The position numbers and the translations under genes are program-made. This document shows, one piece after another, positions 1 to 8,672 of a DNA stretch of 64,000 nt (positions are counted from its first letter, which is position 1; each line of letters opens with the position of its first letter). A model generated the notes under the pieces. The model worked only from the letters and a program-made list of their open reading frames with translations, did not search any database and was not told where the DNA came from. This DNA comes from DATCJY01 sp036562565. GTDB lineage: Bacteria; Bacteroidota; Bacteroidia; Flavobacteriales_D; Sanyastnellaceae. The stretch spans positions 1 through 64,000 of the forward strand of contig DATCJY010000045.1 of the NCBI GenBank assembly GCA_036562565.1, given 5' to 3'.

Positions 1-1887
1 CAAGTCTCCTGTCAGCGATGCAAAGCGTTTTTCTTCATCATCACTTTCACCAATCTGAACCATTGGACCAAAGCGGCCAATGCGCGCAATCACAGGTTTA
101 CCTGTAGCTGGGTCATTGCCGAGGATGCGTTCTCCGGTGGCACGCTCAGCTGTTTCGATTGTAGAAGTCACATTGCTATGGAAAGGATGATAGAACTTCT
201 TCATCATCTCCTGCCATTGCAGTTTACCTTCCGCAATTTCATCGAATTCTTGCTCAACACTGGCAGTGAACTGGTAATCTAGGATTTGCGGAAAATTCTG
301 AACCAAAAAATCATTCACTACAATACCGATATCGGTTGGGAACAATTTGGCCTTTTCAGCACCGGTGATTTCAGTTTTTGTTTGTGCGGAGATGCTTCCT
401 CCTTTCAGCGTGAGGACTTCATATTCACGCGGTGTACCTTCTTTATCTTTTTTCTCGATGTATTCGCGCGCTTGAATGGTTGAGATGGTAGGCGCATAGG
501 TAGAAGGACGACCGATTCCCAACTCTTCCAAACGTTTTACCAATGAAGCTTCTGAATAGCGCGGAGGCTTTTGAGTAAAGCGCTGTGTAGCCACAATGTC
601 TATCAGATTGAGCTTTTGTCCAACCGTTAAAGGAGGCAACATTCCGCTGCTGCCATCTTCATTTTCTTCGTCATCCGAACTTTCGATATAGACTTTCAAA
701 AAGCCGTCAAACTTGATGACTTCACCCTTGGCATGCAATACATCATCCATGGTGCTGATACCCACGGTAGCTGTTGTTTTCTCCAACTCGGCATCGGCCA
801 TTTGTGAAGCGATGGTTCGCTTCCATATCAATTCATAAAGCCTTACCTCATCTCTGTCACCGGTAATTTGTGATACCGCCATTTCAGTAGGGCGAATGGC
901 TTCGTGAGCTTCCTGAGCACCTTTGGTCTTGCCGGTATATTGGCGCGGCTTAGAATATTTATCACCAAAAGACTTGACAATTTCTTGCTTTGCAGCGTCC
1001 AGTGCGTAATCCGAGAGGTTTACGCTATCAGTTCTCATATAGGTGATTTTACCGCTTTCATACAGGCGCTGTGCGACAGACATCGTGCGTGACACACTGA
1101 AACCAAGTTTTCGGCCGGCTTCCTGTTGTAAGGTGGAAGTTGTAAAAGGAGGTGCGGGTGTGCGCTTAGCAGGCTTGGTTTCGATGTTTGTAATAGTGAA
1201 CTCCGCGCCATTGGCCTTGTTCAGAAACGCACTGGCCTCTTCGTGGTCTTTGAGTTTTCTGGCGAGGTCAGCCTTCAGTGTTGCGGTGCCTAAATCGAAA
1301 TTGCCACGAACATTGTAGAACGAGGTGGATACAAATTTCTCAATCTCGCGCTCCCTTTCCACAATGATGCGCACGGCCACACTCTGAACACGTCCGGCAC
1401 TCAATCCTCCTTTTACCTTTTTCCACAAAACCGGAGATAGCTCAAAACCCACCAAACGATCCAGAACCCTGCGCGCCTGCTGTGCATTTACAAGGTCCAC
1501 GTCAATGGTGCGCGGATTTTCTATCGCCTTCTGAATAGCTTTCTTGGTGATTTCGTGAAATACAATGCGTTTGGTAGTTTTAATGTCCAAGCCTAGAGCT
1601 TCCGCAAGGTGCCATGAAATGGCTTCTCCCTCGCGGTCCTCATCCGTTGCCAACCATACCTGTTCGGCTTGTTTGGCTAACTTCTTCAGTTCTGCAACCA
1701 CCTGTTGTTTATCCGGTGAAATTTCATAGGTCGTTTGAAAACCTTTCTCCACATCAATGGCGAGATCGTTTTTAGGCAAATCTCTCACATGCCCAAAACT
1801 GCTTTTCACAATGAAATCTTTACCGAGATATCCCTCAATGGTTTTGGCCTTTGCAGGAGACTCTACTATTACTAAATTTTTACCCAT
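1..1887 (-). CDS. topA: DNA topoisomerase I (type IA), 3' end cut by window edge
   Basis: TopA relaxes negatively supercoiled DNA by making a transient single-strand break through a 5'-phosphotyrosine. The first 629 residues are present and the frame is open to base 1, so the C-terminal zinc-finger or basic tail lies outside. The start MGKNLVIVESPAKAKTIEGY is the Toprim domain signature. The acidic Toprim motif ATDEDREGEAI is near residues 80-90, LSAGRVQSVAVR follows, and the catalytic tyrosine is Y283 in ITYMRTDSV. No start further upstream is needed, because a TACATTTG -7 box lies about 70 bases before this ATG. The gene is divergent from the T9SS-sorted protein to its right. Identification is essentially certain from the motifs. 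Confidence 0.97.
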   Translation of the reverse strand, partial: MGKNLVIVESPAKAKTIEGYLGKDFIVKSSFGHVRDLPKNDLAIDVEKGFQTTYEISPDKQQVVAELKKLAKQAEQVWLATDEDREGEAISWHLAEALGLDIKTTKRIVFHEITKKAIQKAIENPRTIDVDLVNAQQARRVLDRLVGFELSPVLWKKVKGGLSAGRVQSVAVRIIVEREREIEKFVSTSFYNVRGNFDLGTATLKADLARKLKDHEEASAFLNKANGAEFTITNIETKPAKRTPAPPFTTSTLQQEAGRKLGFSVSRTMSVAQRLYESGKITYMRTDSVNLSDYALDAAKQEIVKSFGDKYSKPRQYTGKTKGAQEAHEAIRPTEMAVSQITGDRDEVRLYELIWKRTIASQMADAELEKTTATVGISTMDDVLHAKGEVIKFDGFLKVYIESSDDEENEDGSSGMLPPLTVGQKLNLIDIVATQRFTQKPPRYSEASLVKRLEELGIGRPSTYAPTISTIQAREYIEKKDKEGTPREYEVLTLKGGSISAQTKTEITGAEKAKLFPTDIGIVVNDFLVQNFPQILDYQFTASVEQEFDEIAEGKLQWQEMMKKFYHPFHSNVTSTIETAERATGERILGNDPATGKPVIARIGRFGPMVQIGESDDEEKRFASLTGDL

Positions 1888-1955
1888 TCCGTTCTATTAA
1901 ATGAGGCATGAATCACATCAAAAGTGAATGTTCTTCAAATACCTTGAGAAGGTCG

Positions 1956-1963
1956 CAAATGTA
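1956..1963 (-). promoter_or_regulatory. Predicted -7 promoter box of topA
   Basis: On the minus strand this reads TACATTTG, an exact match to the Bacteroidota -7 consensus TAnnTTTG. It lies 68 bases before the topA ATG. I see no well-placed -33 TTTG. Confidence 0.6.
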
Positions 1964-2200
1964 TAGGCAGAATTTTCCAATTTCTGAAAACCCTTGTCCG
2001 GCAAGGGCTCTAGACACATTTAACCCATTGAAAAATACAGGTACAACCAATGCTGGCAGAGATAGTCTGTTTAGGTAAATACCGGTGAAAGGAACCAGAA
2101 GGTTGTATGTCACGTACAAGGGTGAATTTTGGTTATACTATTCGGGCTCAAGCATGGCGCACCACCTTTAAATGGTGTAATAATTGGCCATGGGGTTCGT

Positions 2201-2208
2201 TATTTTTG
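2201..2208 (+). promoter_or_regulatory. Predicted -7 promoter box before the T9SS fibronectin protein
   Basis: The box reads TATTTTTG (TAnnTTTG). It lies inside the longest possible reading frame (ATG at 2107), which argues that translation starts later, at the TTG at 2230 or the ATG at 2269. Confidence 0.5.
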
Positions 2209-2229
2209 CCGACCACTGCTAATTGTACT

Positions 2230-4383
2230 TTGCATAAAAAACTAACATATCACCTTATAGCCATTGTTATGTTTCTAAATGTTGGTTTCGCTTTTGGCCA
2301 ACAGTTAGATCCTCCAACCATAACTTGCATTGAACTCGAAAATAATGGTGACGTATTGATCAATTGGGAACCGGTGAGTGACCCGGACAATTATTTTACT
2401 CAATACCATATTCTTTCATCCTCCACCATAGGTGGACCATATATGGGTATCGGTACCGTCAATTCCATTTCTACTACCAGTTATTTGAATACCGGGAACC
2501 CCAACCCTCCTACCGGTCCTACTTATTACCAAATTGTGACTCACTCCACGGACGGTACCAGTATTTATAATTCGAGTCCATCGCTGACAGTGGGAACGAT
2601 TTTTCTCACCGCTTTGCCATCTACAAGCCCGTTGGGTTATGCCAACCTGAGCTGGAATTCTCCATTTCCTCCTAGCACACCTGCTCCGGCAGGAGTGATG
2701 TACGAAATCTGGTTGGAACGTGGTGGTAACTGGTCTCAGTTACAGACCATACCATATGGTACCAATCAGTGGTCATATGAAATCATGGATATGTGTGATG
2801 AACTCATCTCCTTTCAGGTGAGGCTTGCAATTCCTGCCGGATGTGTTTTCAAAAGCAATATTGCCAGTGGAATTTACCGAGACCTCATCTCTCCGGATAT
2901 TCCGGTTATCACCTCTGTGACAATTGACCATGCAACGTCCGATGCGGTTATTCATTGGAACCCCAGCTCCGCAACCGATACAAAAGGCTATCTCATCTAC
3001 AAATGCCAGGGCTCTAATCCTCCGACAACGACACTCATCGGCACAGTGATGGGGCACAACAACACCACGTTTACCGACTTGGTGACCAATACTGCCACAG
3101 GCCCTGTGCAATATGCCATTGCGGCTTTTGACTCCTGCTACCTTCTCACTCCTCCGATGGTACCTGCCAGTCCAATCGGCCCATGCAATCGTTCTATCTA
3201 TCTGCAAAGCCTTCAGTACACCGAGTGTGATGATTTCATCCGACTCAATTGGCAACCTTATGATGGCTGGGAACATGGTGTTGAATCGTACACCATCTAC
3301 CACGGTTTTTCAACTGCACCTCCCAATAGTGGAGCTCCAGTAAGCTACACTGCCGTAGGCACCGTGAATGGGAGTATTGGTACATTTATTCATCACGGTA
3401 TTCCTGCACAAGATGGATATAATTACTACTACGTTGAAGGCACTGCTAGTCAGTCGGGCTATAAGGCCAATTCCAATTTGCAGGTATTGTATGTCAACTA
3501 TCCTACTCCTCCCTCTTACGTGTATCTCAGCTCTGTATCGGTTATCAGCAATGACTCCACACTGATACAAGTGGATATGGATCCTACTCCGTTTCCTCAT
3601 GAATTTCGCCTGCAGCGCTTGAGCGAGAACCATGAGGAATGGATGGATATTGCCAGTCAGGTTGTAAGTGCCACACCACAAATCGAGTTCATAGACAAAG
3701 GCCTCAGCAATGATGTTCTGGTATATCAATACCGTGTAATCGTGAAAAACGGTTGTGGATTTACGCTGGACACTACCAACATTGGTCGCAACATGGTTCT
3801 TGACGCGGTTGTCAACTCCGATGTATTCGTCAATATTCTTTCATGGACCGACTATGGTGATTGGAATAATGGTGTCGAGAACTATCGCATCTACCGTGAA
3901 ATAGACGATAGCGGAGTACTTGAAACAATTGCGGAAATCAACGGCTCTTCCATCTTATTTTATGACGATGACGTATCGGAGTTGCTTTTTACGCAAGGCA
4001 AGTTTTGCTATTATATAGAAGCTGTAGAAGCGCCCTCATCACCTTCAGGAATTGAGCACGTATCACGTTCAAACAAAATATGCCTCAATCAAGAGCCTGT
4101 TATATGGATTCCCAATGCTTTCGTGGTGGGCGGTCACAACAATACCTTCCGTCCGGTTATTTCGTTTGCCAATTTTGATACCTATCGATTAATCATCTTC
4201 TCCCGTTGGGGAGATGTTGTCTATGACACAACGGATTTTGATGCCCCTTGGAACGGCATGTTTCAGGATTCTACCGTACCTCAGGGGTCATATGTTTACT
4301 TCATCACCATCAAAGATGGATTGGGCAGAGCCATTGAAAAACGTGGATTGGTCAATGTCATCGTTGAAAAAGGTATACGCTAA
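2230..4383 (+). CDS. Secreted fibronectin-type protein with T9SS type B (gliding-motility) C-terminal domain
   Basis: This is a large secreted protein of unknown ligand. With a TTG start at 2230 it has 717 residues and a classic signal peptide (HKKLTYHLIAIVMFLNVGFAFG, cleaved before QQ). The frame is open back to an ATG at 2107, but that extension contains the promoter box and no signal-like sequence. The middle is a series of roughly 90-residue beta-sandwich repeats resembling fibronectin III, with recurring W-x-Y and YYxxxA patterns. The last 95 residues carry IPNAF, FSRWGDVVYDT, WNG and PQGSYVYFI, the marks of the CHU_C/gliding-motility C-terminal domain that directs type IX secretion to the cell surface. 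The stop codon abuts the coaX ATG, so the two are probably co-transcribed. Confidence 0.83.
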   Translation: MHKKLTYHLIAIVMFLNVGFAFGQQLDPPTITCIELENNGDVLINWEPVSDPDNYFTQYHILSSSTIGGPYMGIGTVNSISTTSYLNTGNPNPPTGPTYYQIVTHSTDGTSIYNSSPSLTVGTIFLTALPSTSPLGYANLSWNSPFPPSTPAPAGVMYEIWLERGGNWSQLQTIPYGTNQWSYEIMDMCDELISFQVRLAIPAGCVFKSNIASGIYRDLISPDIPVITSVTIDHATSDAVIHWNPSSATDTKGYLIYKCQGSNPPTTTLIGTVMGHNNTTFTDLVTNTATGPVQYAIAAFDSCYLLTPPMVPASPIGPCNRSIYLQSLQYTECDDFIRLNWQPYDGWEHGVESYTIYHGFSTAPPNSGAPVSYTAVGTVNGSIGTFIHHGIPAQDGYNYYYVEGTASQSGYKANSNLQVLYVNYPTPPSYVYLSSVSVISNDSTLIQVDMDPTPFPHEFRLQRLSENHEEWMDIASQVVSATPQIEFIDKGLSNDVLVYQYRVIVKNGCGFTLDTTNIGRNMVLDAVVNSDVFVNILSWTDYGDWNNGVENYRIYREIDDSGVLETIAEINGSSILFYDDDVSELLFTQGKFCYYIEAVEAPSSPSGIEHVSRSNKICLNQEPVIWIPNAFVVGGHNNTFRPVISFANFDTYRLIIFSRWGDVVYDTTDFDAPWNGMFQDSTVPQGSYVYFITIKDGLGRAIEKRGLVNVIVEKGIR

Positions 4384-5115
4384 ATGAATCCTATTCTCGT
4401 TGTAGACCGCGGCAATACCTTCACAAAAATCGGAGTATTTACACCGAAAGGAATGATCGATTTTGCTTCCGTATCTGATGCGGAGTTGAGTGAAACACTG
4501 AACAAACTACTCAACCAATACTTCATAGAAGAATCTATCATCAGTACCGTCCGGGAAGAAGAGTTTAGCCTTACCGCTTATACAGAACGTGCAATTGCAG
4601 TCTATCAGCCCAACGCAAACACTCGCTTTCCTTTCGAAATTGACTACGAGAATGCAGGCAAACTGGGCATGGACCGACTTGCTAATGCAGCAGGTGCAAT
4701 AAAAAAATTGGGGCGTAAAAACATCTTGGTTTTGGACTGTGGTACTTGTAATACCTACACGCTCATCACTAACGGCATTCTCAAAGGAGGCTCCATAGCC
4801 CCCGGTATCGATATGCGATTCAAAGCTCTGAATCACTACACCGGTAAGCTCCCTCGGCTCGAACACCAAATGGACTTGCCAGCGCTGCCGGGCAAGTCAA
4901 CCGAACAATCCATCAGAACAGGCGTGGAACTGGCAGCTATTTTGGAAACAGATGCGATGATTGCTCACTACAGTAACATCTCACCGGATTTAACCGTCTT
5001 AATTACTGGTGGAGACAGGTCCTTTTTTGAACGACACCTGAAAAGTCCGATTTTTGCCGCCCCTTATTTAACCCTTGAGGGCTTACATGAAATTTACATT
5101 CTCAATAAATATTAA
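4384..5115 (+). CDS. coaX: Type III pantothenate kinase
   Basis: CoaX phosphorylates pantothenate, the first step of coenzyme A synthesis, in the cytoplasm. It belongs to the ASKHA (actin-like) fold. Phosphate-1 motif DRGNTFTKIG is at the N-terminus, LGMDRLANAAGA and LVLDCGTCNTYTLI are central, and GGSIAPGIDMRFKAL carries the substrate loop. The length of 243 residues is normal for the family. The ATG follows the preceding stop without a gap, and the next gene starts inside its 3' end (5087), which indicates translational coupling in one operon. There is no sign of damage. Confidence is high. Confidence 0.95.
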   Translation: MNPILVVDRGNTFTKIGVFTPKGMIDFASVSDAELSETLNKLLNQYFIEESIISTVREEEFSLTAYTERAIAVYQPNANTRFPFEIDYENAGKLGMDRLANAAGAIKKLGRKNILVLDCGTCNTYTLITNGILKGGSIAPGIDMRFKALNHYTGKLPRLEHQMDLPALPGKSTEQSIRTGVELAAILETDAMIAHYSNISPDLTVLITGGDRSFFERHLKSPIFAAPYLTLEGLHEIYILNKY

Positions 5116-6499
5116 GTGTGCCGTTGTGATTCTTGTGGTTTTGCTACAAGGGATATTCTCTTACGGTCAAAGCACATTTTCCACCTATTCCCGCTTCGGA
5201 ATAGGCACACTGCACCAACCCGGCTCCATGACCCATTTTGCCATGGGCGGGCTATCCACTCCCATCACGGATGTATCACTTATCAACCTGAGTAACCCTG
5301 CCACTTATTCCTCCTGTGGCATCACGACCTTCCAGATAAGTGCCACCGGAAGTGCTCTCAAATCCACCACTCAGAATGAGAGCATGCGGTACAATTCAGG
5401 CCAAATCAATGAGATGGCTATCCTTTTTAAAAAACCGGGAAGCAAATGGGCATTTGCTGCAGGCCTTACGCCTTACAGCACCATGAATTACAAATTGACC
5501 AACGCCAGTCCTACCAACGATTCTCTAAAAACAAATTACATCTATAGCGGAACAGGTGGCCTTAACAAATTGACCATTGGCGCTTCACGCCAATTTACGT
5601 TTTATAAAACCACTATCCGTCAAGACTCTTTGAACCGCAAGGACACCACCGTGCGCATACCGCTCCATCAATTGACCATCGGGATGAACGCTAACTTCAT
5701 CTTTGGTTCACTCATTAGCGAAAACATGGTAGAGTTCAACAACGCTACTTATTACAACACCAAAGAGATATCGAAGCTCATGAATAAAGGATGGATGTTG
5801 GAAGGTGGTTTGCTTTATCGCACCCGACTAGACCGTAGAGAAGAAAACGGCAAAGTCATTGGTGAATCGCATCTTTTTATAGGAGTAGATTATCAATACT
5901 CTCCGTTCAAACTGAACTCTGTGTATAAAGAAGAAAACAGCCGATATATATACTCCAACGGAGTAGCATTGGCAGCAGGCTCCACTTACACACCGGAAGA
6001 ACGTCATGGCAAGATGACCTTACCGCAACACATGGCAGCCGGCATCGCCTTCCGCAAGAGTCATAAAAAATGGGGACGCTATACGGTTGGTATTGACTAC
6101 AAAATGCAGGATTGGTTGCAGTTTGACCTCAGCATTGCCAATACAGACTTCTTATTTGGCGATTACATGAGCACTGCACAAACCATTTCTGCCGGGGCCG
6201 AATATGAACCATCACTGGCTACACACTATGACCTTCTTCACCGCATGAGCTACCGTGCCGGCATCAGAAATACGCAGACCAATTTGACAGTAAACGGTAC
6301 CCAAATAACACAAAAAGCGGTGAGTGTCGGCATCAGCATACCGGTGGTTCGCTCAATGAGCCGATTCCACTTCGCAGCCGAATACATGACTTCCGGCACA
6401 CATGAAAATGAGCTCATCATGGAAAAGGGCTTTAACTTTATAGTTGGTTTCACGCTCACACCAAGTGAAAGATGGTTCTTCCAACGCAAATACGACTGA
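5087..6499 (+). CDS. Predicted outer-membrane beta-barrel protein
   Basis: A 470-residue protein with a signal peptide (hydrophobic stretch AVVILVVLLQGIFSYG, likely cleaved before QS), followed by a domain rich in alternating aromatic and polar residues, as in outer-membrane barrels. The sequence after cleavage (STYSRFGIGTL, FAMGGLSTPI, LSNPATYS) resembles the start of FadL/UPF0164-like barrels in Bacteroidota, so a transport or structural role in the outer membrane is inferred. I chose ATG 5087 rather than 5075 because it puts a lysine just before the hydrophobic core. It overlaps coaX by 29 bases and lptC by 28 bases. The neighbouring lptC supports an envelope role. The substrate is unknown. 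Confidence 0.8.
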   Translation: MKFTFSINIKCAVVILVVLLQGIFSYGQSTFSTYSRFGIGTLHQPGSMTHFAMGGLSTPITDVSLINLSNPATYSSCGITTFQISATGSALKSTTQNESMRYNSGQINEMAILFKKPGSKWAFAAGLTPYSTMNYKLTNASPTNDSLKTNYIYSGTGGLNKLTIGASRQFTFYKTTIRQDSLNRKDTTVRIPLHQLTIGMNANFIFGSLISENMVEFNNATYYNTKEISKLMNKGWMLEGGLLYRTRLDRREENGKVIGESHLFIGVDYQYSPFKLNSVYKEENSRYIYSNGVALAAGSTYTPEERHGKMTLPQHMAAGIAFRKSHKKWGRYTVGIDYKMQDWLQFDLSIANTDFLFGDYMSTAQTISAGAEYEPSLATHYDLLHRMSYRAGIRNTQTNLTVNGTQITQKAVSVGISIPVVRSMSRFHFAAEYMTSGTHENELIMEKGFNFIVGFTLTPSERWFFQRKYD

Positions 6500-7041
6500 G
6501 GCTCCTGATTGCTCTTTCCGGTTGCCTGATTCTGATTTCGTGCAAAAACGAAATATCAGACATCCGAGCCATTACCGATATGAGCAAACTTCCAGTTCAA
6601 ACAAGCTACAATGCCGAGTACATCGTATCAGAAAAAGGCAAAGTGACTAACCGCTTATTTGCAGGCAAGCTGGAACAATTTCAAGATGAAGACCAATATA
6701 TTCTCGCAAGCGGTGGTGTACAAGTAATCTTCTATGACAGCCTTGAAAATGAAGAAGCACGACTTACTGCCAGGCAAGGAGCTCATTACTCCAAAGAAAA
6801 AAAATTAATAGCCCGAGACAGCGTAGTGCTCGTAAGTAGCAAAGGCGAACGACTGGAAACCGAAGAGCTCATTTACCTTGAGGATAGTGCCAAAATATTT
6901 ACCGATAGATTTGTGAAGATTGTTACCTCCAACGGAAGCACCTTGTATGGCAACGGGTTGGTGAGCAACGATTCATTTACCAAATGGCGCATCAAGGAAC
7001 CTCATGATGGCAAGTTATACATCAGCGAGGAAAACGAATAA
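6472..7041 (+). CDS. lptC: LptC-like lipopolysaccharide export protein, lipoprotein form
   Basis: LptC passes lipopolysaccharide from the LptBFG transporter to the LptA bridge. This 189-residue protein has a lipobox (LILISC, Cys24) instead of the uncleaved anchor of proteobacteria; a lipid-anchored LptC is the usual form in Bacteroidota. The mature part is predicted to be a beta-jellyroll with typical statements such as ARLTARQGAHY and ETEELIYLED, in which alternating strands describe removal and addition of properties along the slide. It overlaps the preceding barrel gene by 28 bases and is followed 6 bases later by a small membrane protein, so it is mid-operon. Family assignment rests on pattern and context, since LptC is poorly conserved. 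Confidence 0.82.
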   Translation: MVLPTQIRLRLLIALSGCLILISCKNEISDIRAITDMSKLPVQTSYNAEYIVSEKGKVTNRLFAGKLEQFQDEDQYILASGGVQVIFYDSLENEEARLTARQGAHYSKEKKLIARDSVVLVSSKGERLETEELIYLEDSAKIFTDRFVKIVTSNGSTLYGNGLVSNDSFTKWRIKEPHDGKLYISEENE

Positions 7042-7047
7042 AAAGCT

Positions 7048-7257
7048 ATGTTTAAATTCTTTCGACTCATAGAAAATTTTTGGCTCGTATTTGCCATCAT
7101 CTCCTTTGTTTATGCATGCTATGTGTGTTTCAACATGGGTTTTGAAGACGGTTATCGCCACTTCTTTGTACCGGCCATTGCATTTATGTGGTGGTTATTC
7201 CGCAGAGGTATGCGCAAACGCATGGAAAAAAACATGGGTGACAACAGACCGCAATAA
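7048..7257 (+). CDS. Small membrane protein of unknown function
   Basis: A 69-residue protein that I do not recognise as a named family. It has two hydrophobic segments (about residues 9-28 and 38-50) separated by a short polar turn, then a basic tail RRGMRKRMEKNMG that should remain in the cytoplasm. It begins 6 bases after lptC and ends 46 bases before the CorC-like gene, on the same strand. That spacing, an ATG start and membrane topology support a real gene over a chance frame. It could assist the Lpt machinery or the CNNM protein beside it, but nothing in its sequence shows this. Confidence 0.65.
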   Translation: MFKFFRLIENFWLVFAIISFVYACYVCFNMGFEDGYRHFFVPAIAFMWWLFRRGMRKRMEKNMGDNRPQ

Positions 7258-7274
7258 GTCACAGGTGGGACCAT

Positions 7275-7282
7275 TACATTTG
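7275..7282 (+). promoter_or_regulatory. Predicted -7 promoter box before the CorC/CNNM gene
   Basis: Exact TACATTTG, 21 bases before the ATG at 7304 and after the upstream gene's stop. It suggests the CNNM gene can be transcribed independently of the coaX-lptC operon. Confidence 0.55.
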
Positions 7283-7303
7283 TCCTTCTCGTAATCGTAT
7301 GTC

Positions 7304-8560
7304 ATGAATGACTCCCATCATATAATTCTCGGACTCATAGCGCTTTTGCTGGCGCTGTTTTTTGGCGGGATGGAAATCGTATTCCAAACAGCTAACAAAC
7401 TCAAGATAGAACTCGATAAAAAGCAGGGGGCATTTGGAGCCAAAGTGAGCGGTTTTCTGAGCCAGCAGCCACGCACTTTTATAGCCACCATGCTCGTTGG
7501 TCAATTCATTGCACTGCTAACTTTTAGCTATGTGCTGTGGCAAGCTACGAGCACACCGGTGCACCCCGTCTGGGTTATAGGGCTTATAATCGGCTTCTTA
7601 TCGGCATTGTTTTTCATGCTCTTTGCAGAATTCATCCCTCGTGTGCTTTTCGCCCATCACCCCAACCGTTGGCTTAATGCATTTTCATTGCCCCTCTTCC
7701 TAGCTTTCATCCTTCTCTATCCCTTGTCCATTGCGGCAGTTGCTATTGGTTCGGTCATCCGGCTGTTTACCAATAAAGACGGCCTTGTAACAGAAAAAGA
7801 GGCGGAGTTCGGTCGGTTCGACTTGAACGAATACATCGAGCAGGCCACTGGGCGTCCCGATACTTCGGCATCACTGGATCACGAAATAGAAATCTTTCGA
7901 AATGCACTTGATTTCTCCAGTGTAAAGGCACGTGACTGCCTCACCCCGCGCAATGAAATCGTAGCAATTGAAATTACCGATACGGTACAAAACCTCCATC
8001 GCTTGTTTATTGAAACAGGGCTATCGAAAATTGTCGTTTACCGCCAAAGCATCGATCACATCATCGGTTATGTACACTCTTTTGAGATGTTCAAAAAACC
8101 GGAGCACATCCAACACATTCTTCGACCGGTCTCGTTCATTCCTGAGCCAATGTCGGCCAATGAAATTCTGGAACTCTTCATTCGCGAAAAACGCCACATG
8201 GTTGTGGTGGTAGATGAATTTGGCGGCACATCAGGAATCATCACCATGGAAGACGTTGTGGAAGAAATCTTTGGTGAAATTGAAGATGAACACGACCTAC
8301 CCAGCCCGGAGAATTGTGAGATTTCCGAAGGTGTCTATGAATTCTCCGCACGTATGGAAATTGACTACCTCAACAAACACTATAAACTTCACCTCCCTGT
8401 GAACAATGATGAATACGATACTTTGGGTGGGCTAATGCTCTATCTCACTGGAGACATTCCGGAGCAAAACACACATGTCGAGACCGAGGGTTATAAACTT
8501 ACGGCAGTGACTGTCAATGAGAAAAGGATTGAGACTATCCGTGTTGAAAGGATGGGTTAA
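7304..8560 (+). CDS. CNNM/CorC family membrane protein with CBS domains (HlyC/GldE type)
   Basis: This 418-residue protein has an N-terminal DUF21/CNNM membrane domain (about residues 1-165, four hydrophobic segments), a CBS pair (about 200-320, with CLTPRNEIVAIEI and VVVDEFGGTSGIITMEDVV) and a C-terminal CorC_HlyC domain. The VDEFGGTSGI motif is diagnostic of the family. Members are linked to magnesium or cobalt transport, and in Bacteroidota a paralogue, GldE, supports gliding and type IX secretion through GldD. Which role applies here cannot be told from sequence. It lies between the lptC group and the ppiD-like gene, with its own predicted promoter. Confidence 0.9.
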   Translation: MNDSHHIILGLIALLLALFFGGMEIVFQTANKLKIELDKKQGAFGAKVSGFLSQQPRTFIATMLVGQFIALLTFSYVLWQATSTPVHPVWVIGLIIGFLSALFFMLFAEFIPRVLFAHHPNRWLNAFSLPLFLAFILLYPLSIAAVAIGSVIRLFTNKDGLVTEKEAEFGRFDLNEYIEQATGRPDTSASLDHEIEIFRNALDFSSVKARDCLTPRNEIVAIEITDTVQNLHRLFIETGLSKIVVYRQSIDHIIGYVHSFEMFKKPEHIQHILRPVSFIPEPMSANEILELFIREKRHMVVVVDEFGGTSGIITMEDVVEEIFGEIEDEHDLPSPENCEISEGVYEFSARMEIDYLNKHYKLHLPVNNDEYDTLGGLMLYLTGDIPEQNTHVETEGYKLTAVTVNEKRIETIRVERMG

Positions 8561-8672
8561 AACTTTCAATCTATTGATTACTATAACCTTTCGGTTAATT
8601 GCACATTTGTAGCGGAATGAACGTGTTCATTTACGATATTCGCAGCCCAAAATTTTTAAGAATCACTGAATT

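Noticed and set aside
1913..2119. Small minus-strand frame upstream of topA
   Set aside because: It contains the topA promoter box and crosses the upstream gene's start region; no motif.
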